64,000 bases of DNA from CBDDBU01 sp965226045 (GTDB taxonomy: Bacteria; Pseudomonadota; Alphaproteobacteria; VGEJ01), in contig CBDDBU010000021.1 in NCBI GenBank assembly GCA_965226045.1, positions 62,001 through 126,000 on the forward strand. The letters are read 5' to 3'. Made by a program: the position numbers and the translations under genes. Shown in pieces: positions 17,291 to 27,351 of the stretch (positions are counted from its first letter, which is position 1; each line of letters starts with the position of its first letter). Below the pieces are notes generated by a model. That model was given only the letters and a program-made list of their open reading frames with translations, had not been told where the DNA came from and searched no databases.

Positions 17291-17659
17291 CTACTTGCAG
17301 CGGAGGTCGAGCGATCCCAGCGCGCTGCCGGTATCGGGCACCTCCTGATCCTTGAGAAGGACGCCGAGCGATTTGTTCAGGGCGGCCTCGTCGAATATCT
17401 CGAGCCAATCAGCGCCGTGGCCGACCTTGACGCTCTGGATCCGGTCGGTCCAGTCCTGACCGTTGATATCGCCGAGATCGTGCAGCTTGGCGATGCCGCA
17501 AATCCGGGTGTGCTCGCCGCCCAAGCCTTTGTCGCTGAACACATCGACGTAACAATCCGCGCTATCGCACGCCGGTCCGGTGCCGTGATCGGCCGAGGCT
17601 CCGGTTGAACCCAAGGCGACGGCGAGTACGGTGGCGATGGCGCTCAGTCTTGATTTCAT
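17291..17659 (-). CDS. Small secreted beta/gamma-crystallin-like protein
   Basis: 122 residues. Signal peptide (about residues 1-23, ending ASA) and a mature part with YVDVFSDKGLGGEHTRIC, then DRIQSVKVGHGADWLEIFDE and a final DLRC. The pattern of a G-G-rich strand, the W/D-x-I-x-S-V core and paired Cys resembles a beta/gamma-crystallin Greek-key motif pair. Four or five cysteines could form disulfides. It is convergent with the gene before it (30 bases). Assignment is by pattern and moderate; no function inferred. Confidence 0.55.
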   Translation of the reverse strand: MKSRLSAIATVLAVALGSTGASADHGTGPACDSADCYVDVFSDKGLGGEHTRICGIAKLHDLGDINGQDWTDRIQSVKVGHGADWLEIFDEAALNKSLGVLLKDQEVPDTGSALGSLDLRCK

Positions 17660-17833
17660 GGTCAGATTACTCCGTCGACGGTATTCTCGAAGGAACCGAA
17701 TTTAGCATGATACCGGGCCGGAACGAAGGCGGGGTGCGGCGAGCGCTCGTGGGGCATGGCCCGCCCCGGTTGACTCGGATCGGGCCGCCGCTATCATCTC
17801 TTGATCGGACCGGTGGTTCGACCATACAGACGA

Positions 17834-18030
17834 TCCCTGCGGGAGAGACCGGGTCGTGACGACTCGGCGCCGAAGGAGCAACCGCCCCGGAAACTCTCAG
17901 GCGAACGGACCGTAGGGGGATGAGGCTCTGGAAAGCAGGTGCGCCAGGGCGCACCTCACCGAAGGGGTAAACCGCGCGAGGCCAGTCGGGCTTTGACGGT
18001 GACTCTCTCAGGTTCTCGGACAGAGGGGGC
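17834..18030 (+). promoter_or_regulatory. Tandem glycine riboswitch controlling gcvTHP
   Basis: Two consecutive glycine aptamers. The first has GGGAGAGACC at 17841, the conserved GCGCCGAAGGAGCAA (about 17868-17882) and ACTCTCAGGCGAACGGACCG (about 17892-17912). The second starts about 17926 with CTCTGGAAAGC, then TCACCGAAGGGGTAAACC (about 17956) and GACTCTCTCAGG (about 18001). These are the hallmark paired GCCGAAGG and CUCUCAGG elements. Known glycine riboswitches are usually on-switches for glycine cleavage genes, and gcvT starts about 60 bases downstream. Confidence 0.93.
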
Positions 18031-18086
18031 GGCCGCTGATCTTGGGATTGGCGGCGTCCAGCCTTCTGTGAACCGTGGGAGATGAC

Positions 18087-19223
18087 GTGAGCCCGCCTGC
18101 CGATCCGCCCGCCGAGCGCGCGCCCGAGGCCGCGCAGCACACGCCCCTGTTCGATCTCCACGTCGAGCTCGGCGCGAAGATGGTAGCGTTCGCCGGATAC
18201 GACATGCCCATCAACTACCCATTGGGCGTCCTTGGTGAGCACAACCACACGCGCGCCAAGGCGGGACTGTTCGATGTGTCGCACATGGGCCAGATCCGGT
18301 TGTGGGGCGATGACGTGGGCGCGGCGATAGAGACGCTGGTGCCGGCCGACATCCAGGGCTTGGCGCCGGCTCACATGCGCTACACCATGTTCACCAACGA
18401 GGCCGGGGGCGTCCTCGATGACCTGATCGTCACGCGCCAGGCCGATCACCTATTCGTGGTGGTCAACGCGGCCTGCAAGGACAACGATATCGTCTATCTG
18501 GGCGAACATTTGCCCGGGCGCTGCGAGGTCGAAGTGCTCGACGACAGGGCGCTGGTGGCCCTCCAGGGACCGGCCGCCGCGACCGTGATGGCGCGGCACG
18601 CGCCGGCGGCGGCGCTGGGCTTCATGTCGGCGGCGCCGATGGCGTTTGATGACATCGCGGACGCGGCGATCTCACGCTCGGGTTACACCGGCGAGGACGG
18701 CTTCGAAATCTCGGTTCCCGCCGCATGCGCCGAGGCGGTATGCCGTGCGCTGCTGGCCGAGCCCGAGGTCGAGGCGATCGGCCTGGGCGCGCGCGATTCG
18801 CTCCGGCTCGAGGCCGGACTTTGCCTCTATGGCCATGACCTCGATGAGAGCACGACGCCGATCGAGGCGCGGCTTGGCTGGACCATCGGCAAGCGCCGTC
18901 GGGCCGAGGGCGGGTTCCCCGGCGATAGCGTCATCCTAGGCCAGCTCGCCCACGGCGCGCCGCGCCGGCGGATCGGAATCCGACCCGACGACCGGGCGCC
19001 GGCGCGCGAGGGCGTCGATATCCTCGGCGAGGGCGGGGCCCGCGTGGGGGCGATCACCAGCGGCGGCTATGGTCCCTCGGCCGGCGGCCCGGTCGCGATG
19101 GGCTATGTCGAAACGGCGAGCGCGGCGGCCGACACCGCGCTCACCCTCATGGTGCGGGGCAAGGCGCGGGCGGCGCGCGTGGTCGGCCTGCCCTTCGTTC
19201 CGCACCGCTACGCCAACCAATGA
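18087..19223 (+). CDS. gcvT: Glycine cleavage system T protein (aminomethyltransferase)
   Basis: 378 residues from GTG 18087, which has GGGAGA five bases upstream; GTG 18075 is in frame. Transfers the aminomethyl carbon from lipoyl-H protein to tetrahydrofolate, releasing ammonia. Motifs: GYDMPINYPLGVLGEHNHTRAKAGLFDVSHMGQ in the folate-binding core (positions about 36-70), SRSGYTGEDGFEI and RDSLRLEAGLCLYGHDLD. First gene of the riboswitch-controlled operon. Confidence 0.96.
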   Translation: MSPPADPPAERAPEAAQHTPLFDLHVELGAKMVAFAGYDMPINYPLGVLGEHNHTRAKAGLFDVSHMGQIRLWGDDVGAAIETLVPADIQGLAPAHMRYTMFTNEAGGVLDDLIVTRQADHLFVVVNAACKDNDIVYLGEHLPGRCEVEVLDDRALVALQGPAAATVMARHAPAAALGFMSAAPMAFDDIADAAISRSGYTGEDGFEISVPAACAEAVCRALLAEPEVEAIGLGARDSLRLEAGLCLYGHDLDESTTPIEARLGWTIGKRRRAEGGFPGDSVILGQLAHGAPRRRIGIRPDDRAPAREGVDILGEGGARVGAITSGGYGPSAGGPVAMGYVETASAAADTALTLMVRGKARAARVVGLPFVPHRYANQ

Positions 19224-19239
19224 ACCAGCCGGGGTGTCC

Positions 19240-19617
19240 ATGGCCGAGATCAAGTACAGCGACGAGCACGAGTGGATCGAGGTCGATGGCGACATGGGTA
19301 CGGTGGGCATCACCGAATATGCTCAGCAGCAGCTCGGGGACGTGGTCTACGTCGAGTTACCGGAGGTCGGGACCGTGGTGGCCAGGGGCGGCGAGGTCGC
19401 GGTGGTCGAATCGGTCAAGGCGGCGAGCGAGCTTTACGCGCCCGTGAGCGGCGAGGTCGTGGAGACCAACGAGGCCTTGGAGGCCAACCCGGCGCTGGTC
19501 AACGAGAGCGCGATGGACGAGGGCTGGTTCATGAAAATCAAGTTGGCCGACCCCTCGGAGCTCGACGACCTGCTCGACGCCGATGCCTATGGGAAGTTCG
19601 TCGCGGGCTTGGACTGA
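19240..19617 (+). CDS. gcvH: Glycine cleavage system H protein
   Basis: 125 residues. Lipoylated carrier between P, T and L proteins. The lipoyl-lysine is K60 in VVESVKAASELYAPVSGEV. N-terminal YSDEHEWIEVDGDMGTVGIT and C-terminal DEGWFMKIKL are typical. Starts 16 bases after gcvT, at ATG 19240. Confidence 0.97.
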   Translation: MAEIKYSDEHEWIEVDGDMGTVGITEYAQQQLGDVVYVELPEVGTVVARGGEVAVVESVKAASELYAPVSGEVVETNEALEANPALVNESAMDEGWFMKIKLADPSELDDLLDADAYGKFVAGLD

Positions 19618-19662
19618 ATTGAGCGCCGCGGGGCCGACAACAAGCTGATTGAGAGTGATGAC

Positions 19663-22575
<2,913 letters not shown>

Positions 22576-22675
22576 AGCAACAAAGCAATCTGGCTAGAAA
22601 CCGATCAACTGTGACAACCGTACGCTTCTCCGTGCGGCCGCCGTGCCCATATACGGGACCAAGGAGGAGTGCAGG

Positions 22676-22927
22676 ATGACCCCCTATGTCTTGTTCAGTC
22701 GGTGCGATCGCTGGCGTGGGCGCGATGGCCCGGTTCTGAGCTGCGTGGTCTTTCACGGCCGGCGTAGAATCGGCACCATCGAGGGGCGCGAACGCCTTGG
22801 CCGCATGCTCTACACGCCGCGTCTTGGGGACCTCCAGTTTCCCAGCTACGAGCTGCTGATGGATGCCAAGGAAGCCGTCCGCGCCGCGCTCTGCCATAAC
22901 CAACGCCGCGCGCCGCTCGCCGCCTGA
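22676..22927 (+). CDS. Small hypothetical protein, unknown family
   Basis: 83 residues from ATG 22676, preceded by AAGGAGGAG, an excellent ribosome site that fixes the start. The protein is basic and compact (MTPYVLFSRCDRWRGRDGPV, then GRRRIGTIEGRERLGRMLYT), without TM helix or signal. I do not recognise a family. It stands alone between gcvP and the next small gene, and no functional hint comes from the context. Confidence 0.55.
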   Translation: MTPYVLFSRCDRWRGRDGPVLSCVVFHGRRRIGTIEGRERLGRMLYTPRLGDLQFPSYELLMDAKEAVRAALCHNQRRAPLAA

Positions 22928-23005
22928 GAGCAACTCTGGCCCGACTCGACCGGCTCGGCCCGCCCGCCTATCATCGGCCTGTTTGGCAAGCCGAGGGGCG
23001 CTCCC

Positions 23006-23398
23006 ATGACCACCCGTGGCGACCACATAGTGACGCCGGTGCCAGAGCTGTTCGTTGACGGTATCGGCGGTGTCGTGTTCACCAACGGCACCGTCCGCAT
23101 CGAACTTGTGTGCGCCTCGCCATTCGACTCACCGACGCCCAATGCGGGCGAACCGCCCATGCTGCCGCGCCAGAGACTGATCCTGCCGCTTGACGGCTTT
23201 CTGCGTTCGTTTCGCGTCATGCAAAACCTCGTGAACAAACTAGCTCAGGAGGGTGTTGTCAGGCGCACCGATCCCGGCGCCCCCGCCGATCCCGGTGCGG
23301 CGCCCCCAGTGGCGCCAGGTCCAGCTCCAGCGCAAGTTCCAGCGCCAGGTCCGATGCCGATTCCAGCGCCGGTCGAGGGGTCGTCCGGGGACACCTAG
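23006..23398 (+). CDS. Conserved hypothetical protein with Pro/Ala-rich tail
   Basis: 130 residues. A compact N-terminal domain (TPVPELFVDGIGGVVFTNG, then RQRLILPLDGFLRSFRVMQN and LVNKLAQEGVVRR; residues about 8-88) is followed by a 40-residue tail of Pro, Ala and Gly. I recall similar short proteins as uncharacterised conserved genes in alphaproteobacteria; no function is known to me. Ends 10 bases before ispE. Confidence 0.6.
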   Translation: MTTRGDHIVTPVPELFVDGIGGVVFTNGTVRIELVCASPFDSPTPNAGEPPMLPRQRLILPLDGFLRSFRVMQNLVNKLAQEGVVRRTDPGAPADPGAAPPVAPGPAPAQVPAPGPMPIPAPVEGSSGDT

Positions 23399-23408
23399 GC
23401 ATCGCCGC

Positions 23409-24287
23409 GTGCGCCAGTCATCGGCGGCTCTCCGGCGGTTCGCGCCGGCCAAGGTCAACCTGTATTTGCACGTGCTCGGGCGCCGCGCCGACGCTTACCA
23501 CGACCTCGACAGCTTGGTGGTTGGGCTCGATATTGGCGACCAGCTCACCATCGCGCCGGCGGCGGACCTGCGATTGCAGGTGAGCGGGCCGTTCGCGGCC
23601 AACCTGGGACCCGCGCACGGTAACCTCGTCATGGCGGCGGCGCGCGGCCTTCGCGCCGTCTGCGACACGAAATTGGGGGCGGCTATCCACCTCGAGAAGC
23701 GGCTGCCGGTAGCGGCCGGCCTAGGCGGCGGATCGGCGGACGCGGCGGCGGCGCTGAGCGGCCTTATGGCGTTGTGGGACCGCCAGCCCGAGCCCGCCGC
23801 GCTCGATCGGCTCGCGCGGTCCCTGGGCGCGGACGTGCCGGTATGCTTGTTTGGCGCGCCGGCCGTCGTCGGCGGGATCGGCGAGCGCATCACGCCGACA
23901 CCTTCGCCGCCGAACCTGCATGTGGTGCTGGCGTGGCCTGCCCTGGCGCTCGCCACCGCCGATGTATTCGCGGCCCATCGCGCGACCGGCGAGACCGACC
24001 CGATCCCGAGCCGCGCCTACGCGGACATCGCCGGCTTCGTGGCCGAACTCAGCCATCGCCGCAACGATCTGGAGCCGACCGCGCGCGCCTTGTGTCCGGC
24101 GATCGACGATGCGCTGGCGCTGCTCGCCGCCGCCGAGGGCTGCGTTCTCGCGCGAATGAGCGGCAGCGGCGCCTGCTGTTTCGGTCTCTTCGCGTCAACC
24201 GAGACGGCGGCGGCGGCGGCCCTACGTATCGGGGCGCTCCGATCGGAGTGGTGGGTGGTGGCCGCCCGCTTGCTGGGCGAGTCTTGA
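23409..24287 (+). CDS. ispE: 4-diphosphocytidyl-2-C-methyl-D-erythritol kinase
   Basis: 292 residues from GTG 23409. GHMP kinase of the non-mevalonate isoprenoid pathway, phosphorylating CDP-methylerythritol. N-terminal RRFAPAKVNLYLHVLGRRADAYHDLDS carries the substrate-binding Lys and Asp; the ATP loop is PVAAGLGGGSADAAAALSGL; the C-terminal motif is ARMSGSGACCFGLF. The open frame upstream of the GTG is antisense-like Arg-rich and not used. Confidence 0.96.
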   Translation: MRQSSAALRRFAPAKVNLYLHVLGRRADAYHDLDSLVVGLDIGDQLTIAPAADLRLQVSGPFAANLGPAHGNLVMAAARGLRAVCDTKLGAAIHLEKRLPVAAGLGGGSADAAAALSGLMALWDRQPEPAALDRLARSLGADVPVCLFGAPAVVGGIGERITPTPSPPNLHVVLAWPALALATADVFAAHRATGETDPIPSRAYADIAGFVAELSHRRNDLEPTARALCPAIDDALALLAAAEGCVLARMSGSGACCFGLFASTETAAAAALRIGALRSEWWVVAARLLGES

Positions 24288-24319
24288 CCAGCCTCGCGCT
24301 GCCTGGTGTGTTGCGCCTT

Positions 24320-25114
24320 ATGGCATCGGCTCGATCAGCCGTGGCGGCGCTTTGCCTCTTGCCGTGCCTTGCCGCGCTCGCCGGGTGTGGACTTTCGCTA
24401 GAGCGCGGCGCCGATCTCGAACGCACCTTTGATCGGGCGGTGGTGACCACGCCGGCGACCCGCGCCGACGATGTCCATATCGGAACGCCGAGCGACCTCG
24501 ACGGTCTCGACGCCACGCGACGGTACGCAATGGTTCTTTACCTCCATGGTTGCACGGGGATTGGCAACTACGCGTTTATGCGCGCCCTGGCCGGCGCTGG
24601 CTACGTCGTGGTCGCGCCTGACAGTATGGCGCGCCGCTTCCGTCCCCTGCAGTGCGATCCGCGCACCAGCACCGGCGGCCACAACCTCTTCGTCTACGAT
24701 TTTCGCACGGCCGAGATAACCTATGCGCTGCAGCGATTGCGCGCCTATCCCTGGGTGGATTGGGCCAATCTGTTCCTTGTCGGCACCAGCGAGGGTGGCG
24801 TCGCGGCCGCGCTTTATCGCGGCGACGAGTTCAGGGCGCGCGTCATCACACAGTGGACTTGCGTCGGCGCGCCGCTGGTGGCCGGCATCGAGGCCCCGCC
24901 GGAGACGCCGATTCTTGCCATCGTTCGCGGTCAGGATCCTTGGTACGACCCAGCGCGGACCACGGGCCAGCGTGGCGATTGCGGCCTGTTCATGGCTGGC
25001 CGGCCCGGCTCGCGCTCTATGGTATTGGAGGGCGGCGCGAGCCACGACGTGTTCAAGAGCTCCGATGTCGTCAGGGAGATACTGAGGTTCCTTCAGGCTA
25101 ATCGGGCCGGCTGA
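24320..25114 (+). CDS. Lipoprotein with alpha/beta-hydrolase fold (dienelactone hydrolase-like)
   Basis: 264 residues from ATG 24320 (TTG 24284, overlapping the ispE stop, is possible). Lipobox LAALAGC places the mature Cys at about residue 23. Hydrolase features: LYLHGCTGIG (oxyanion loop), nucleophile elbow LVGTSEGGVAA with the catalytic Ser, and GGASHDVF with the likely His near the C terminus. Many Cys residues suggest disulfides. Substrate unknown. Overlaps the convergent DUF3108 gene by 17 bases. Confidence 0.78.
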   Translation: MASARSAVAALCLLPCLAALAGCGLSLERGADLERTFDRAVVTTPATRADDVHIGTPSDLDGLDATRRYAMVLYLHGCTGIGNYAFMRALAGAGYVVVAPDSMARRFRPLQCDPRTSTGGHNLFVYDFRTAEITYALQRLRAYPWVDWANLFLVGTSEGGVAAALYRGDEFRARVITQWTCVGAPLVAGIEAPPETPILAIVRGQDPWYDPARTTGQRGDCGLFMAGRPGSRSMVLEGGASHDVFKSSDVVREILRFLQANRAG

Positions 25115-25952
25115 GCTCGCCGTCGGGGCTACCCAGCACCATCCTGTCGCCCACCGCCAGTCCGGTCAGGTGAATGCGGACCGGCGCGATGACGGCGACG
25201 GCGTCGAGCCGCACGGGAATCGGCGGCAGTCCGTCGGCGAGCCGGGCGAACCAGACGGTGACGGTTTCCGGATCATCGGAGCGTGGCAGCCATGGCCGCG
25301 ACGAAAAACCGGCGATGCGCTCGAGCGTGATCTCCAAACGACGGGCCGCGCCACTGTAAGCTGGCCCCTCGACGCTCGCCGCCGTGCTGGGCTCGAGGTG
25401 GAGATCGTAGCGCCGCCGGCCGTCGAACACCGGAAGCGTGCGCGCGCGGTCGCCGCTGACGACATACCGCGCGATGTCGAGCGCGGCGCTCAGCGGGTCG
25501 ACCGTCTCACGCATGAGTTCGGGCGGCACCGGGTCGCGGCCGTCGGCAGCGGGCGAGGGCTCGATGGCGACCGACAGGCGGGTGGGGTCGGCATAGTCGA
25601 TGCGCACGGTGCGGCGATCGCCGTGCCAGTCGTTGTCGGCCCCGTGTCTGTGCGGCCTGACCTCGCCGCTCGAGATTGTACCTTCGCTCGCTGCCCGCGA
25701 GTCGAAGGCGACAACCGCGTCGATCAGGCCGACGGTGCGCGAATCGCTGGTCAGTCGGTAGCGGCCCTCGGTGACCTCGGCGGTCAACGACAGGTCGTTG
25801 GCGTGCACGCCGCCGACAAAGAGTTCGTAGGTGAGCGTGAACTCTACCGCGCCCGCCGGAGCGACGCCGGTCAACATGAGGGCCAACGCGAGCACGCGCC
25901 GCGATCGCCGGTCGAACCGGTGCAACAAGTGCTCGGGGGGTGTCATGGTCAT
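25098..25952 (-). CDS. Secreted DUF3108-family protein
   Basis: 284 residues from ATG 25952 (ATG 25946 also possible; the 43 codons upstream are not protein-like). Signal peptide about residues 1-35 (ending AGA), then FTLTYELFVGGVHANDLSLTAEV and RYRLTSDSRTVGLIDAVVAFDSRAAS, the pattern of DUF3108, a periplasmic beta-rich domain. The last 60 residues add WFARLADGLPPIPVRLDAV. Function unknown in the family. Confidence 0.75.
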   Translation of the reverse strand: MTMTPPEHLLHRFDRRSRRVLALALMLTGVAPAGAVEFTLTYELFVGGVHANDLSLTAEVTEGRYRLTSDSRTVGLIDAVVAFDSRAASEGTISSGEVRPHRHGADNDWHGDRRTVRIDYADPTRLSVAIEPSPAADGRDPVPPELMRETVDPLSAALDIARYVVSGDRARTLPVFDGRRRYDLHLEPSTAASVEGPAYSGAARRLEITLERIAGFSSRPWLPRSDDPETVTVWFARLADGLPPIPVRLDAVAVIAPVRIHLTGLAVGDRMVLGSPDGELSRPD

Positions 25953-26260
25953 CGGCACGGGCGCCGCCGCGATAACACGCCGCCGCCGCTGGGACAATCC
26001 ACCCGACCATCGCGCCGAGCTGGCCGGCGCCCGTGTCGCCGATTTGTCACCCCATTGGCTTCCCTGCACGAACATGCGCACAAACCGTTGCGAAGGGACC
26101 TGATCCGCAGTAATAGTGATGCCGACGCTGTGGTGGCACCGCCGCTGGGGGACTTGTGGTGGCGCTGGTGTAGCGGACGAGTTTCTCCCGAGTTCCGCCT
26201 TGCGGGGTCAGGGGAAAATGGCTGAGGTGCCGTTGAGTTTCTTGTCGGAGGTCCGCGAAA

Positions 26261-26530
26261 ATGGTTCTGAGGAAAGAAGTTGCGGCATTGGCCTTGTGCG
26301 TTGCCTTGGCTACGTCGCCGGCGGTCGTGTTTGCACAATCCCAAGCCGAGAAGACCGGTGTGGGGGCTGCGGCGGGCCAGGAAGAGGGCGCAGACGCTAG
26401 CGTTGGGGGCGTTTCCGTGGGTGTTATCGCGGGCGTCGCCATAGCGGCGGCTGTCGCGATAGCGGTCGCGGCTGCGCTCAGCGACGACGATGTGGCCGCA
26501 GCGACGACGCCACCGGCCACGACGCCATAG
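26261..26530 (+). CDS. YjbE/GfcA-like small secreted protein, C terminus altered by a tandem duplication
   Basis: 89 residues. Signal peptide (about 1-25, ending VFA), a Gly/Ala linker, a hydrophobic Ala/Val segment (about 52-72) and a short Asp/Thr/Pro tail. This layout and its place before YjbF-, Wza- and YjbH-like genes match YjbE/GfcA, a small protein of exopolysaccharide operons. GGAGG at 26241 supports the ATG. A 62-base tandem duplication (26468-26591) has introduced an earlier stop; without it the tail would read ALSDDEVAAATTP then SATTAAASP. Family call rests on layout and context. Confidence 0.6.
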   Translation: MVLRKEVAALALCVALATSPAVVFAQSQAEKTGVGAAAGQEEGADASVGGVSVGVIAGVAIAAAVAIAVAAALSDDDVAAATTPPATTP

Positions 26531-26591
26531 CGGCTGCGCTCAGCGACGACGAGGTGGCCGCAGCGACGACGCCGTCGGCCACGACGGCGGC
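26468..26591 (+). repeat. 62-base tandem duplication at the 3' end of the YjbE-like gene
   Basis: Two adjacent copies, 26468-26529 and 26530-26591, differing at a handful of positions (for example GATGTG versus GAGGTG and CCACCG versus CCGTCG). Because 62 is not a multiple of three, the reading frame changes; the first copy now ends in TAG at 26528-26530 while the second copy contains the probable original C-terminal codons and stop. Confidence 0.85.
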
Positions 26592-26655
26592 CGCATCGCC
26601 CTAGGCGGAGCCATCCACCATCAGCGAATTACAGGCGGCCTGCGGGCCGCTTGTT

Positions 26656-27351
26656 TTATGCGGCCGGTTTCAGGACTTCGATCTCGATCGGAGGAAATTC
26701 CCTGACGATGTGCTGAATACTCTTCCACACGAACCCGTCGTAGGCGTCCACCCAATAGTAGTTGTCGTAGGACCAGCGCATCGTCTTGGCGGTGTTGCGC
26801 TCGCGTACCAGCACAGTATCGAACTCGATGTCAAGAATGGTCAGGGTGATCGGTCCGAGCGGCTCGAATACCGAGACTATGGGCATGCCGTAGTGGCTGC
26901 CGGGGTCGATGTCGACCGTGCGAACGAACCGCGCCGTTTCGTTCAGCTCGTGCAGGCGCCCCGCCACCGGATCACCGCCCGACGTCTGCGTATCCTTGAG
27001 GTTCTGCGGCAACCCTGCGGTCTTGACCAGCCGCCCGTTGCGCGTGACGACGGCGACGCGGTCGGCCGACAGATAATGAAGGTCGTCGCCATCGTAGCGG
27101 CTGAGCACCAGCAGCGAGCGCGGCGCCTTGCCAATCTTTGCTGTGATTGAGGCGTATGGTAGCTTCGTCACATCGTCCCGCTTGAGCGGGATATCCGGTT
27201 GGCCAAGCACCGCGAATCGCATAGCGTCGGGGAAGTTCGCCAGGACCGGGATCTTAAGTGAATCGGCGCAGCCGGCGGCCAACAGACCGAGGGCCGCGGC
27301 CAGAGTCTCGCGACGCGACAAACCCGAGGGTGGGGGGAGATGGCAATGCAT
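26656..27351 (-). CDS. YjbF/GfcB-like lipoprotein
   Basis: 231 residues from ATG 27351. Signal with twin basic residues (LSRRETLAAALGLLAAGC) gives a lipoprotein with the mature Cys at about residue 29. Further features: YASITAKIGKAPRSLLVLSR and a Trp/Tyr-rich C terminus (MRWSYDNYYWVDAYDGFVWK), the hallmark of the YjbF/GfcB family of group 4 capsule and exopolysaccharide operons. The gene is divergent from the SLBB exporter and the two possible starts overlap by 12 bases, so one start may be wrong. Function in glycan export is inferred. Confidence 0.82.
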   Translation of the reverse strand: MHCHLPPPSGLSRRETLAAALGLLAAGCADSLKIPVLANFPDAMRFAVLGQPDIPLKRDDVTKLPYASITAKIGKAPRSLLVLSRYDGDDLHYLSADRVAVVTRNGRLVKTAGLPQNLKDTQTSGGDPVAGRLHELNETARFVRTVDIDPGSHYGMPIVSVFEPLGPITLTILDIEFDTVLVRERNTAKTMRWSYDNYYWVDAYDGFVWKSIQHIVREFPPIEIEVLKPAA

